This document shows, piece after piece, positions 1 through 9,931 of a DNA stretch of 42,691 nt (its first letter is position 1; every line of letters begins with the position of its first letter). The notes under the pieces are model-generated. The model was not told the DNA's origin, did no database searches, and worked only from the letters and a program-made list of their open reading frames with translations. Origin of the DNA: Clostridiales bacterium (GTDB lineage Bacteria; Bacillota; Clostridia; Lachnospirales; WRAX01); NCBI GenBank assembly GCA_031277225.1, contig JAITMQ010000094.1, forward strand, positions 1 through 42,691, in the 5' to 3' direction. The translations under genes and the position numbers were made by a program.

Positions 1-8
1 CCTCATTC

Positions 9-125
9 CGTCATCTTTTCGGCCAATTTGCCAAATCTTGCCTTTTGCGGAAATGGCGAATACGCAGGGGTATGCGCCATTTCCGCAAAAGTCAATCTTT
101 GACAAATTGACTCGAAAATCTGACG
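9..125. repeat. long imperfect inverted repeat downstream of rbfA; 17-bp perfect inner stem (42-58 / 75-91)
   Basis: CTTTTGCGGAAATGGCG / CGCCATTTCCGCAAAAG is perfect; outer arms CGTCA..TTTTCG..CAATTTG.. are repeated inverted at 92-125. Confidence 0.8.
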
Positions 126-147
126 AAAGCAGGTTAATAGAGGTCGC

Positions 148-492
148 CTATTGATTCACATTATCAAGGATTTCGCCAATTTTGAAGCCATGGTCTAAAG
201 AATCGTCTAAGATGAAGGTGAATTCGGGGGTTTGGCGCAAATTTATGGAATGGGCAATATTAGAGCGAATATGCCCCTTCGCCGATTCTATGGCCTCCAT
301 GCCCTTTTGCTTTGCCTCGTCGTCGCCCATAATGCTGACGAAAACTTTGCAAAACTTTAAATCCGGGGTGGTTTCAACGCGCAAAACGCTTGCCATTGCC
401 GTCATGCGCGGGTCTTTAATCCCATCCCTAAAAATTTTGTTAAGCTCGTTCATAATCTCGTCATTGATTCTAATCATACGACGTTTATCCAT
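148..492 (-). CDS. rbfA: ribosome-binding factor A
   Basis: ORF translation RINDEIMNELNKIFRDGIKDPRM...FVSIMGDDEAKQKGMEAI; located downstream of infB. Confidence 0.93.
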   Translation of the reverse strand: MDKRRMIRINDEIMNELNKIFRDGIKDPRMTAMASVLRVETTPDLKFCKVFVSIMGDDEAKQKGMEAIESAKGHIRSNIAHSINLRQTPEFTFILDDSLDHGFKIGEILDNVNQ

Positions 493-502
493 TTTTTACC
501 TC

Positions 503-3412
503 CTAAGTCGTTCTTTTAATTTCTTCCATCACAAAGGCCTCAACAACGTCGCCTTCCTTGATGTCGTTGAATTTGTGCAAAACCAGCCCACATTCATAAT
601 TCGTGAGAACTTCGCGGACATCGTCTTTAAAGCGGCGAAGCGTGTCCAAAGTGCCTTCATAGACAACGACATTATCCCTTAACACACGCACCTGCGCCGC
701 ACGGGTCAATTTGCCGTCGGTTACATATGCGCCGCCAATAGTGCCGATTCCCGAAGCTTTAAACAGCTGGCGAATAATAGCATGGCCAATGACCTTTTCT
801 TGATAAATGGGGTCAAGCATACCAATCATGGCGGCCTTAACGTCGTCAATTGCATTGTAAATTACGCGATAGAGGCGAATGTCGACCTGCTGTTCTTCGG
901 CCACATTTTTGGCCATGGGCTCCGGCCGCACATTAAAGCCGATTATAATCGCATTTGACGCAGAAGCAAGCATTACATCACTTTCCGTTATTGCGCCAAC
1001 GCCGCCCAAAATCGTGCGAATTCGCACTTCTTCATTCGACAGCTTTTCAAGGCTGGCCTTAACCGCCTCAACCGAACCGCCCACATCGGCCTTAATTATA
1101 AGATTAAGCTCCTTCATTTTGCCGGCCTGAATTTGGTTAAACAAATCGTCCAAAGACACTTTTTGCGGGGTTTCTTCCATAAGTTTAACGCGATTGCGCG
1201 CGATAATATTTTCGGCGACATAGCGCGCCTCCGTTCCCGAGCGCGCGGCGAAAAATAAATCACCAACGGCCGGAACAGAGCTTAAACCAAGGATTTCAAC
1301 AGGCATGGACGGCCCGGCCGCCACAACTTTCTGCCCCTTGTCATTTATCATGGCGCGAACGCGGCCATGCGACGTGCCCGCCACAATTGGCTGGCCAACA
1401 TTTAAAGTTCCCGACTTCACCAAAACAGTCGCCACGGGCCCGCGCCCCTTGTCAAGCTGGGCTTCAATAACCGTTCCGCGGGCGTTTTTATTGGGAGTGG
1501 CCTTATATTCCTTCATGTCGGTAACCAAAATAATCATTTCCAAAAGTGTATCAATTCCCGCCTGCGTTTTGGCGGAAACGGGCACACAAATTGTGTCTCC
1601 GCCAAAATCTTCGGCGACAAGGCCATGCTCGGTCAATTCCTGCATAACTTTATTGGGATTTGCATCGGGTTTGTCAATTTTGTTTATGGCAACGATAATT
1701 TCAACGCCGGCGGCGCGCGCATGGCTTATAGCCTCTACAGTCTGCGGCATAACGCCGTCATCCGCCGCCACAACAAGCACGGCAATGTCCGTAACCTGCG
1801 CGCCGCGCATACGCATGGCGGTAAAGGCTTCGTGGCCGGGCGTGTCAAGGAAAGTTATTGGCCTATCGTTGATGGAAACGGTATATGCGCCGATATGCTG
1901 GGTTATTCCGCCTGCCTCGCCCAGCACAACGTCGGTTTTGCGAACGGTGTCAAGAAGCGAGGTTTTGCCATGGTCTACATGTCCCATTACAACCACAACG
2001 GGCGGACGCTCTAAAAGCACGGCTTCGCCCTCAATTTCCTCGGCAAAAACCTCTTCCAAAATATCTATCTCTATTTTTTGTTCACATAAAATATTGTATT
2101 CAAGCGCAATTTCCTCGGCTTTCTCAAAGGAAATTTCTTGGTTAATGCTGATGGCCTCGCCTTTTTTGAAAAGGGACTTAACAAGCTCTGCCCCTTGCTT
2201 ATTCATAAGTTCGGCCAATTCCTTCAGCGTCAAAAGCGCAGGCACTTGAATAACACGCGGTTCATTAGACCGCTCGACAGCCTTAACCACCTGCGGCTTA
2301 TGCGCAAGTGCCTTTTCCCTGTCAGACGAGCGAGGGTCATGCCGCCTATCTCTTTTGCCCGCCTCAAGCTTTTGCCGACGACCCTGCTTATCGGGCACTT
2401 GCGGCTCATTTTTAGCGGGTTTTTGCTTGCCGAATGCGCCGGGCGTTCTGCCGCCGCCCACGGCGGGAATTTGACCGCGAAAGTTACCGCCGCCACCTCC
2501 CTGGCGGCCGTCTTTTTTGCCCCAATCGGGTCGTCCGCCGCCCTGCCTCTGCCCTTGGCCTTGCCCGCCCTGCCCCGAACGAAAATCGGGTCTTGGGCCT
2601 CTTTCGCCTTGTGGACGTGGCGGCCTGTCGCCTTGCGGACGTGGCGGTCTGTCGCCTCTTTCGCCCTGCGGACGTGGTGGCCTGTCGCCTCTGTCGCCTC
2701 TGGGCGGTCTGTCGCCTCTTTCGCCTCTTTCACCCTTGGGACGCGGCGGTCTGTCGCCTCTTTCACCCTTCGGGCGAGGCGGTCTGTCGCCTCTGTCGGG
2801 GCGCGGCAATGGCTTACCATCGGGCCCAAGCGGACGCTCTCTGCGCGGAAGCGGATTCCCGTCTGCATCAAGGCGCGGCGGGCGCGGTAAAGGCTTGCCG
2901 TCCGGCCCAAGCGGACGCTCACGGCGGGGCAATGGCTTGCCATCCGGCCCAAGCGGGCGTTCGCGTCGAGGAAGCGGATTTCCGTCTGCATCAAGGCGCG
3001 GCGGGCGCGGAAGTGGCTTGCCATCCGGCCCTAAAGGACGCTCCCTGCGCGGAAGCGGATTTCCGTCTGCATCAAGGCGCGGCGGGCGCGGAAGCGGCTT
3101 ACCGTCCGGCCCAAGCGGACGCTCGCGGCGCGGTAAAGGCTTGCCATCCGGCCCAAGCGGGCGTTTTTTGCGGGGTATGGGATTGCCGTCGGCATCGAGG
3201 CGCGGCGGCCTCTTGGGCCTTTTTTCCGCAACAACTTCCGCCTCCTCTTTGGGGCGGAAATGTTGTCTTATTTTGTCCTGCTCAACTGAACCCAATGAGG
3301 AGAAATTCCCGGGATTTTCAACCTCTATGTTCAATTGGGGTAAAGTTTTAATAATGTCCGAAGAGCTTACCCCCATCTCCTTGGCTATTTCATAAACGCG
3401 CTTTTTGGGCAT
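503..3412 (-). CDS. infB: translation initiation factor IF-2 with repetitive N-terminal region
   Basis: [20 protein letters not shown]1 motif, [15 protein letters not shown]-terminal [17 protein letters not shown]. Confidence 0.97.
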   Translation of the reverse strand: MPKKRVYEIAKEMGVSSSDIIKTLPQLNIEVENPGNFSSLGSVEQDKIRQHFRPKEEAEVVAEKRPKRPPRLDADGNPIPRKKRPLGPDGKPLPRRERPLGPDGKPLPRPPRLDADGNPLPRRERPLGPDGKPLPRPPRLDADGNPLPRRERPLGPDGKPLPRRERPLGPDGKPLPRPPRLDADGNPLPRRERPLGPDGKPLPRPDRGDRPPRPKGERGDRPPRPKGERGERGDRPPRGDRGDRPPRPQGERGDRPPRPQGDRPPRPQGERGPRPDFRSGQGGQGQGQRQGGGRPDWGKKDGRQGGGGGNFRGQIPAVGGGRTPGAFGKQKPAKNEPQVPDKQGRRQKLEAGKRDRRHDPRSSDREKALAHKPQVVKAVERSNEPRVIQVPALLTLKELAELMNKQGAELVKSLFKKGEAISINQEISFEKAEEIALEYNILCEQKIEIDILEEVFAEEIEGEAVLLERPPVVVVMGHVDHGKTSLLDTVRKTDVVLGEAGGITQHIGAYTVSINDRPITFLDTPGHEAFTAMRMRGAQVTDIAVLVVAADDGVMPQTVEAISHARAAGVEIIVAINKIDKPDANPNKVMQELTEHGLVAEDFGGDTICVPVSAKTQAGIDTLLEMIILVTDMKEYKATPNKNARGTVIEAQLDKGRGPVATVLVKSGTLNVGQPIVAGTSHGRVRAMINDKGQKVVAAGPSMPVEILGLSSVPAVGDLFFAARSGTEARYVAENIIARNRVKLMEETPQKVSLDDLFNQIQAGKMKELNLIIKADVGGSVEAVKASLEKLSNEEVRIRTILGGVGAITESDVMLASASNAIIIGFNVRPEPMAKNVAEEQQVDIRLYRVIYNAIDDVKAAMIGMLDPIYQEKVIGHAIIRQLFKASGIGTIGGAYVTDGKLTRAAQVRVLRDNVVVYEGTLDTLRRFKDDVREVLTNYECGLVLHKFNDIKEGDVVEAFVMEEIKRTT

Positions 3413-3741
3413 GAACCCACCCTTTCCTTATTCAAATTCTCTGCCAAATCGGCAATTTTCGCCGCGAACCCTGCGTCCACCACGCAAATGGTGGCTCTAT
3501 TAGACATTCCTATTTGCCCGCCCATAACCTCCTTTGTGAATAGGCTGTAAAATGGCACTTTATAGTGGGCGGCCTTGTTTGCAAATTTCTTTTTGGTGTT
3601 ATGGGAGGCATCCACAGCCACCAGCACAATTTGCGCCGCACCACTTTGTATGGCCTTTACACAGCCTTCTTCGCCCGTAACGATTTTGCCCGCCTTTCTA
3701 GCCAGCGAAATCATTGACAGCAATCGCTTATCATCCATCAC
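3385..3741 (-). CDS. ylxQ: L7Ae/YlxQ-family ribosomal-like protein
   Basis: [40 protein letters not shown]; nusA-infB operon context. Confidence 0.88.
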   Translation of the reverse strand: MMDDKRLLSMISLARKAGKIVTGEEGCVKAIQSGAAQIVLVAVDASHNTKKKFANKAAHYKVPFYSLFTKEVMGGQIGMSNRATICVVDAGFAAKIADLAENLNKERVGSCPKSAFMK

Positions 3742-3742
3742 A

Positions 3743-4030
3743 TCACGTCATTCCCGCGAAAGCGGGAATCCCCTCATATACCTCCTGCGGCACTTTGCAC
3801 TTAAACGACCTGTCAAAACCCCGACTTTTAAGGGTTTTCGTCAGGCAGGTTTCGGATTTGCAAAGATATGCGCCGCGTCCGGGGGCTTTAAAACTCTCGT
3901 CAATCGCAAAATTTCCCTCCGGCGAGCGAACAACCCGCAACAATTCCGCCTTTTCCTTCATTTCCCTGCACGCAACACAGCGGCGCAAACGCGCGGTTTT
4001 GCCGCGTGGACTACCTTTGCTCTTGTTCAT
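3743..4030 (-). CDS. ylxR: YlxR (DUF448) RNA-binding-like protein
   Basis: RRCVACREMKEKAELLRVVRSPEG...GRGAYLCKSETCL; start chosen at ATG 4030 (GAGG upstream), overlapping the nusA end. Confidence 0.88.
   Translation of the reverse strand: MNKSKGSPRGKTARLRRCVACREMKEKAELLRVVRSPEGNFAIDESFKAPGRGAYLCKSETCLTKTLKSRGFDRSFKCKVPQEVYEGIPAFAGMT
3747..3773 (+). repeat. GTCATTCCCGCGAAAGCGGGAATCCCC palindromic repeat
   Basis: same motif as about ten other sites in this window. Confidence 0.9.
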
Positions 4031-5324
4031 TTGCTTCCTCTTCTTCATATTCGTCGTCATAATATTCGTCGTCGTAATATTCGTCGTCGTCATAATATTC
4101 ATCTTCATAGTATTCGTCGTCGTAATATTCATCATCTTCGTAATATTCATCTTCGCCGCTGTATTCATAAAATTCGGCAGCGGCCTCGGCATAATCGGCG
4201 ACATTTACAGGCGAATCTTCCGCCGCATTTTCGCCCAAAATATCCTCTTGCAATAGCGCGCTTTCCTCCAAGGCCTTGCTATAGGACTTGATGTCAATGC
4301 GATAGCCCGTCAATTTGGCGGCAAGGCGGGCGTTTTGCCCCTCGCGCCCAATGGCCAAGGACAACTGATTGTCAGGCACAACGATTTTGGCCATTTTATT
4401 CGCTTCTTCAAGCCGCACAGCCAGCACAACGGCGGGGCTTAAACTTGCGGCAATGAATTCCTTGGGGTCATTTGAATATGTGATAATGTCGATTTTTTCG
4501 CCATTTAACTCCGACACAACCATATTCACGCGCTGCCCATTTGTGCCAACGCAAGAGCCAACCGGGTCAACATTATCATTCGTAGAACTTACAGCAATTT
4601 TTGTGCGAAAGCCCGCCTCGCGCGCCACGGCCTTAATTAAAACCGTGCCGTCTGCAACTTCGGGCACTTCCTGCTCAAAAAGCCTCGCCACAAGCTCGGG
4701 ATGAGAGCGGGAAACGCTTATTATCGGGCCGCCGCGACTGCCGTCGCGCACGTCCAAAACAACAACTTTAAGCCGCTGATTAAAATAATATTCCTCGCCC
4801 GGAATTTGCTCTACAGGCAGCAAAACCAGCTCTGTCTTGCCCGAAGAAATATAGACATTGCGCCGCTCTATCCTTTCAACCACGCCGGTTAAAAGCTTAA
4901 GCTCTCTATCCGTAAATTCGCTGACAATTTTGCTTCTTTCCGCCTCGCGCAATTTTTGCACAACAACCTGCTTAGCCGTCTGTGCAGACACGCGCCCAAA
5001 TTCCTTAGGCGTAACAACCAATTCAACAATATCCCCTAAATCAAATTCTGCGCTAATTTCCTTAGCATCATCGAGCAATATCTCCAAAGCAGGATTTTCG
5101 ACCTCTTCCACCACGGTTTTTTGAGCCAAAACGCTTATAGCCCCCGTAATTCTATCAATGGCAACCCTTATATTTTCGTTTGTACCAAAATTCTTTTTAC
5201 ATGCAGATAATAGCGAGGATTCGATGGCCTCAAAAAGGGTTTCTTTGTCTATGCCTTTTTCTTTTTCAATAAGCTCGATAGTGGTAACCAATTCGCTGTT
5301 TGCGGGCATAATCACAACCTCCAT
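4011..5324 (-). CDS. nusA: transcription termination/antitermination factor NusA with acidic tyrosine-rich tail
   Basis: ELIEKEKGIDKETLFEAIESSLLSACKKNFG; DPVGSCVGTNGQRVNMVVSELNGEKIDII; AIGREGQNARLAAKLTGYRIDI. Confidence 0.96.
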   Translation of the reverse strand: MEVVIMPANSELVTTIELIEKEKGIDKETLFEAIESSLLSACKKNFGTNENIRVAIDRITGAISVLAQKTVVEEVENPALEILLDDAKEISAEFDLGDIVELVVTPKEFGRVSAQTAKQVVVQKLREAERSKIVSEFTDRELKLLTGVVERIERRNVYISSGKTELVLLPVEQIPGEEYYFNQRLKVVVLDVRDGSRGGPIISVSRSHPELVARLFEQEVPEVADGTVLIKAVAREAGFRTKIAVSSTNDNVDPVGSCVGTNGQRVNMVVSELNGEKIDIITYSNDPKEFIAASLSPAVVLAVRLEEANKMAKIVVPDNQLSLAIGREGQNARLAAKLTGYRIDIKSYSKALEESALLQEDILGENAAEDSPVNVADYAEAAAEFYEYSGEDEYYEDDEYYDDEYYEDEYYDDDEYYDDEYYDDEYEEEEANEQEQR

Positions 5325-5385
5325 ACAATATTAAAGAGCGGACTATAGCCCACTCTTCTCACACAATTATGATAAGAACATACAC

Positions 5386-5414
5386 ATTATAACACATCTT
5401 TAATTGAATTGCAA
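5386..5414 (-). promoter_or_regulatory. sigma70-type promoter for nusA operon (TTGCAA-N17-TATAAT)
   Basis: minus-strand TTGCAA (5414-5409), 17-nt spacer, TATAAT (5391-5386). Confidence 0.6.
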
Positions 5415-5681
5415 GCCTTTTTTTGAATTTTCCACAAAATTTTCAGCCCCGGCAGAACAAAACATATGCGACATAAACCTGCAATCTTTGCAAGCCGAAA
5501 ACGGCCAAGCCGCAACCGCTCCGCCGCCGCCCGGACAAACAAAATTTTTCTCAACAGGCAAAGCCTCAAAAACCCGAACCATAAGCCACATCTCACCTCT
5601 CGCCTCTAGTTTCTAATTTCTAGTTTCTATTCTTTCCAAGTTCTAGCGGGCATATACTTCTAGAAAAAAGTGAGGTAGGCC

Positions 5682-6548
5682 ATGTATTATCGACAATTTA
5701 TTACCCTGTCCGGCGACGGAAAAGGGCTTGGGCGTGTTGTTTTGGAGGCGCGGGACGATAGGGCGCGCGCCATGGTATATCTTCAGGATATTAAAGAGGG
5801 GTCTTATAGGCTTTTGTTGCTGTCCAAGGGCGATGGCGAGAATTTTGCCGTGGATTTGGGAACGGTGGTGGTTTGCGACAGGAATCGCTTTGAAGGCACT
5901 TTTGAGCTTAACCGCACAAATATTGCGAATTCGGGGCTGACTTTGGAATGTATTGACGGCGCGGCCGCAATTTTGCCCAAAATGCCCGGCGAATTTAAGC
6001 CCCGAAACGGTTTTGACATGATTCTGGCGGGTTTTTGCGGCGCGCCCTATTCTTGGCGGGCAAATCTAAGCTTTCCGCAACATTCCGTGGAGGCCGTTGT
6101 TGATGTTGTTGAAAAAGTGGCTGAAATCCCGAAAATTCAAGCAGCCGAAGCCGCTCCCCCCGTCATTCCCGCGAAAGCGGGAATCCCCCCCGAAAGCAAT
6201 GAACGCTTGGATAAGTATTTCAACCCTGCGAACATAGTCGACGTCTTCAACGACGAAGAACCACAGGCCGAATGGGTTACGGCCAGTCTGTTTGATTTAC
6301 ATAGTTTGGGGCTTTACAACTATTCGATTCAGAATAATCCCGCCATAATCACAAATGCCAGAAAGTTTCGCCATGTGCTGCTTGGGCGCACTAATAGCGG
6401 CGGGCAGCGGGGCTATGTGCTTGGTATTCCCGATATTTTGCCGAAAAAGGACATTCACGCCATGGAAAGCGCAATGGGAACTTTCAGACCCTGCCATCCG
6501 CAAGGCCCGTCCGAGGAAATGCATGGCTATTGGCTGATGCATTTGTAG
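5682..6548 (+). CDS. hypothetical protein with in-frame palindromic-repeat insertion
   Basis: 288-aa ORF with RBS AGTGAGGTAGGCC; includes VIPAKAGIP encoded by the repeat at 6162-6187. Confidence 0.75.
   Translation: MYYRQFITLSGDGKGLGRVVLEARDDRARAMVYLQDIKEGSYRLLLLSKGDGENFAVDLGTVVVCDRNRFEGTFELNRTNIANSGLTLECIDGAAAILPKMPGEFKPRNGFDMILAGFCGAPYSWRANLSFPQHSVEAVVDVVEKVAEIPKIQAAEAAPPVIPAKAGIPPESNERLDKYFNPANIVDVFNDEEPQAEWVTASLFDLHSLGLYNYSIQNNPAIITNARKFRHVLLGRTNSGGQRGYVLGIPDILPKKDIHAMESAMGTFRPCHPQGPSEEMHGYWLMHL
6162..6187 (+). repeat. GTCATTCCCGCGAAAGCGGGAATCCC palindromic repeat inside CDS
   Basis: direct match to other copies. Confidence 0.9.
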
Positions 6549-6776
6549 ACCGACGCCACAGGAAGTGCCGACTGAAGTCGGCTAAAGTAACGCTTGAAAG
6601 CCGACCCTTAGGGTCGGAATGTGGAATGTGGAATGTGGAATGTGGAATGAAAATCCCGTGAAGCCGATAATTTCACATTCCACATCTCACATTCCACATT
6701 CCGCCCGTAGGGCGGACAACAGGCCGACTTTCAGTCGGAATCTTTAGCCGGCTTCAGCCGGCATTTCCTGTCGGTT
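6549..6776. repeat. convergent intergenic region made of nested inverted repeats and (GTGGAAT)n heptamers
   Basis: GGAATGTGGAATGTGGAATGTGGAATG versus CACATTCCACATCTCACATTCCACATTCC; GCCGACTGAAGTCGGC; AGCCGGCTTCAGCCGGC. Confidence 0.8.
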
Positions 6777-8378
6777 CTAGCTTCCCTTCAAATCCCGTTT
6801 TGAGTATGCCACAACGCCCAAAACTCCCAAAATCACAGCCACGCCTGCAAGTCCGAGCATTGCGGCGATTCGCACTTCTTCCATGGGCAATTGCGGCACA
6901 TGGCCAAAAGGCGACAAATTCAGCACCACGCGGGGCAAATTCAGCATTTCGCCGAAAAAACCGGCGACGAAGACGAAGGCATAATAGCCCCAAACCGCCA
7001 CAACAGCCTTGGGCCAAAGTCCCACAAATGCCAGCGCAACGCCCATTAGAACCCATAGGGCCGGCATAAAAACCATCACGGCCTGCAGCAGATTCCAAAA
7101 TGACATGGGTTCGTCCAGCATGGGTATGCTCAATGCCCACATTCCAATCATTCCCAGCAGCGGCATAATCACCGAGGCGGCGAATGAAAGCAAGGCAAAG
7201 CCCGCAATATGCGACTTTCGAGAGATTGCCAGTCCAAGTAATCCTTCCGTTCGCCCCATTTTCTCCTCGGCGCGCAGTCTAAGGGCCAAATTTAAGACGG
7301 GCACGGCGGCAAAAAGCCCCAAAAATAGGTTCATCATGGAGGTGAACATTTCCGTCATTGTAAAATCGGGATGCGGCGGCATGAGCTGCTCAAACCATTC
7401 GGCATCCGTAACAAAAAGCTCCACATCGCCCATAATCAGCCCGAAAACCCCGCCAAAAATAAACATTCCGACGGCCCAGGCGATTATGGTGCCGCGTGAG
7501 AGCCGCCATGTCAGCCCGAAGAGCGAACGCAGGTTTTTGGGGGCTTCGGCGGGACCGGGGCGGTCGGGAATTATCCCCTGGCCTATGTCGCGGAAGGCGC
7601 AGAGGCGGAAGGCTATGGCGGTTATGATTAGTGCTGATAGTAGCACAATTAATATCGGCCATAAGTGGTTTTCCACGAAGGGTTCGGCGCGCAAAATTAG
7701 GCCTAAGGGCGAGATTCGTGCCAAAATCTCGCTGCTGGTATCGCCTATGGCGCGCAATAAATAAAACCCAACCAAGGCCAAAAACGCATAGGCCTTAACG
7801 CTTCGAGCCGAGGACGAAAGTTGCACGCAAAACGCCGTAATTCCGGCGAAAAGCAGGCCGCCGGCGAAAATCATTGCGGCGAAGGTAAAACTACCCGCCC
7901 ATGTGATGCTTTCGATGCCCAAAGAGCCGAGTGCGAGCGCAATCCCAATAGCGAGCGCGAGATTTACGAGAAATGCCGTAATCGTGGCGGAAAGCAGGTT
8001 TGACAGCCTTCCTACGGGAAGCGAGCGCAGGACTTCATAGCGCCCCAATTCCTCGTCCGTACGCGTATGGCGCACGACTAAAAATATATTCATAATTGCA
8101 ACGGCAATAATTGTAAAAAGTCCAAATTCGGTTGCAAACATTGCGCCCGCCGTGAAATTATCCGCCCCCTGCGTCATGCCCAAAATTGCGACCATTGCGG
8201 GATTCGCCATAATCTCGTACATGGCCGCCAATTCTTCCGGCGAATATTGTGAAACAATGAATCCGGGATAGGCCCAGGCGAGGGAAACTATGGCCGCAAG
8301 CCATATTAGGGCGATAACCCTCTCGCGACGCAAATTGAATCTTATTAGCTTGAATGTATTCTCGAAATATGCACTCAT
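6777..8378 (-). CDS. ABC transporter permease (ABC-2 / polyketide-antibiotic exporter type)
   Basis: 533-aa multi-TM ORF adjacent to an ABC ATPase. Confidence 0.85.
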   Translation of the reverse strand: MSAYFENTFKLIRFNLRRERVIALIWLAAIVSLAWAYPGFIVSQYSPEELAAMYEIMANPAMVAILGMTQGADNFTAGAMFATEFGLFTIIAVAIMNIFLVVRHTRTDEELGRYEVLRSLPVGRLSNLLSATITAFLVNLALAIGIALALGSLGIESITWAGSFTFAAMIFAGGLLFAGITAFCVQLSSSARSVKAYAFLALVGFYLLRAIGDTSSEILARISPLGLILRAEPFVENHLWPILIVLLSALIITAIAFRLCAFRDIGQGIIPDRPGPAEAPKNLRSLFGLTWRLSRGTIIAWAVGMFIFGGVFGLIMGDVELFVTDAEWFEQLMPPHPDFTMTEMFTSMMNLFLGLFAAVPVLNLALRLRAEEKMGRTEGLLGLAISRKSHIAGFALLSFAASVIMPLLGMIGMWALSIPMLDEPMSFWNLLQAVMVFMPALWVLMGVALAFVGLWPKAVVAVWGYYAFVFVAGFFGEMLNLPRVVLNLSPFGHVPQLPMEEVRIAAMLGLAGVAVILGVLGVVAYSKRDLKGS

Positions 8379-9280
8379 TCGACATCACCCGCCCCCTCAT
8401 TGGCATAATGCCCCATAAACAGCTCCTCAAGCGAAGGCGGCGCGCTTGCAAGCTTCACAATTCCAAAGCCGCCCAAATGTGCAATAATCTTGCCCATTTC
8501 GGCCGTATCCGCGCCAAATTTCAGCAGGTTGCCATTGGCTTCAATGTCATAGACCCCGCCAATTCGCTCCAGCCCTTCAACAGGCCGCTCTGTGGCCACT
8601 TTCATGGTATAACGCGTCAAATGCCGCAATTCCTCCAGCGTGCCCGTTTCAACAATTTGTCCGCCACGAATTATAGACACTCTGTCGCAAAGTCGCTCGA
8701 CTTCCGACATGATATGGCTGGACAAAAACACGCCCTTGCCCTTATTTTTCTGCTCCAGCACATATTCCTGAAAAACCTGCTCCATAAGCGGGTCAAGGCC
8801 GCTTGTCGGCTCGTCTAAAATATACAAGTCCACCTCGGAGGCAAAGGCCGCTATTAACGCCACTTTCTGGCGATTTCCCTTGGAATAAGTGCGGCATTTT
8901 TTTGTGGGGTCAAGGTCAAAATCGCGAATAAGTCGCTCGCGCCGCGCCTTGTCGTGGCTGCCGCGAAGCGACACAAAAAGGTCAATCACCTCGCCGCCCG
9001 TCAAATTCGGCCATAAATTGACATCGCCCGGCACATAGGCAATGCGGCGGTGAATTTCAACGGCATCCTTCCACGCGTCCATGCCGAAAATTTTCGCAGA
9101 GCCCACATTGGCCTGCAAAATGCCGAGCATTACGCGAATTGTCGTCGATTTTCCCGCGCCATTCGGCCCAATATAGGCCATAACCTCGCCCTCTGCCACC
9201 TTGAGATTAATATCCGAAAGTGCCGTAAAATTCCCGAATTTCTTTGTCAGATTTTGTAATTCCACGCTAAATTTTGACAT
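8375..9280 (-). CDS. ABC transporter ATP-binding protein
   Basis: Walker A GPNGAGKSTT, signature YSKGNRQK, Walker B DLYILDEPTSGLD. Confidence 0.95.
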   Translation of the reverse strand: MSKFSVELQNLTKKFGNFTALSDINLKVAEGEVMAYIGPNGAGKSTTIRVMLGILQANVGSAKIFGMDAWKDAVEIHRRIAYVPGDVNLWPNLTGGEVIDLFVSLRGSHDKARRERLIRDFDLDPTKKCRTYSKGNRQKVALIAAFASEVDLYILDEPTSGLDPLMEQVFQEYVLEQKNKGKGVFLSSHIMSEVERLCDRVSIIRGGQIVETGTLEELRHLTRYTMKVATERPVEGLERIGGVYDIEANGNLLKFGADTAEMGKIIAHLGGFGIVKLASAPPSLEELFMGHYANEGAGDVE

Positions 9281-9911
9281 AATTTTCTCCTTTCAATCCG
9301 CTTGTTAAAAGTTCGTGCAACTGCGTAATTTCGGCGTTTAATGCCTTTTCGCTCTCCGGGTCAAGCCCATCAACCATGCCCGTATAAAGATGCAGCCACC
9401 GCCTGTCAAAATGATTGGTTATGGCCGAAAAAAACTCCATAATCAGCTCCTCGTCAATATCCCGCCGAATCGTTCCCCTTTTTTTGCCATTTTGAACCAA
9501 TTGTCGAATATAGTCATATCCGACTTCATACATGGCATGTGTCAGCTCGGCGGGCAGGCTTGGTTCGCCGGCCGCAATCATCATAAAAGCGGAAATTTCC
9601 CGCTCTTCCTGCAAAGTTGCAAAGACGGCCTCCGCATCGCGAAATAGGTCAAAAATGTCCATATCGGCGATATTCATGCGCCCGTCAAGCTTTTTCATGA
9701 TAATTTCAAGCCCCCACGCGGCGCAATAATTGAATAGCTCGCCCTTATTTTCAAAATATTGGAAAATGCTGCCCTTCGCAATTCCCGCCCGCTTCGCAAT
9801 ATCCTCAACCCGCGCGCGCATAAAGCCGTTTTCGGTGAATTCGCCAATGGCCGCGCGTATGATAATCTCCTGCTTTTCGTCCCTAAGCCGCAGAAATGTT
9901 TGGCTGGGCAT
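9267..9911 (-). CDS. TetR/AcrR family transcriptional regulator
   Basis: IIRAAIGEFTENGFMRARVEDIAKRAGIAKGSIFQYFENKGELF HTH. Confidence 0.95.
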   Translation of the reverse strand: MPSQTFLRLRDEKQEIIIRAAIGEFTENGFMRARVEDIAKRAGIAKGSIFQYFENKGELFNYCAAWGLEIIMKKLDGRMNIADMDIFDLFRDAEAVFATLQEEREISAFMMIAAGEPSLPAELTHAMYEVGYDYIRQLVQNGKKRGTIRRDIDEELIMEFFSAITNHFDRRWLHLYTGMVDGLDPESEKALNAEITQLHELLTSGLKGENYVKI

Positions 9912-9931
9912 AAAACTCCTCCCTTCTGAAA

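Noticed and set aside
1305-2249. 314-aa + strand ORF
   Set aside because: Antisense to conserved infB G-domain coding sequence; no SD or family resemblance
2230-3395. Long overlapping ORFs on both strands opposite infB (e.g. 2230-3024 -, 2434-3351 +, 2517-3395 +)
   Set aside because: Arg/Gly/Pro-rich low-complexity DNA of the IF-2 repeats leaves all frames open; translations are repetitive artefacts
3743-4204. N-terminally extended YlxR (MSPIMPRPLPNFMNTAAKMNITKMMNITTTN...)
   Set aside because: The extension is the out-of-frame antiparallel reading of the NusA acidic-tail repeats; the ATG at 4030 has a suitable SD
5404-5616. 70-aa + strand ORF and overlapping minus-strand 63/69-aa ORFs
   Set aside because: Mutually overlapping in opposite strands, no SD evident, overlap the nusA promoter; insufficient support
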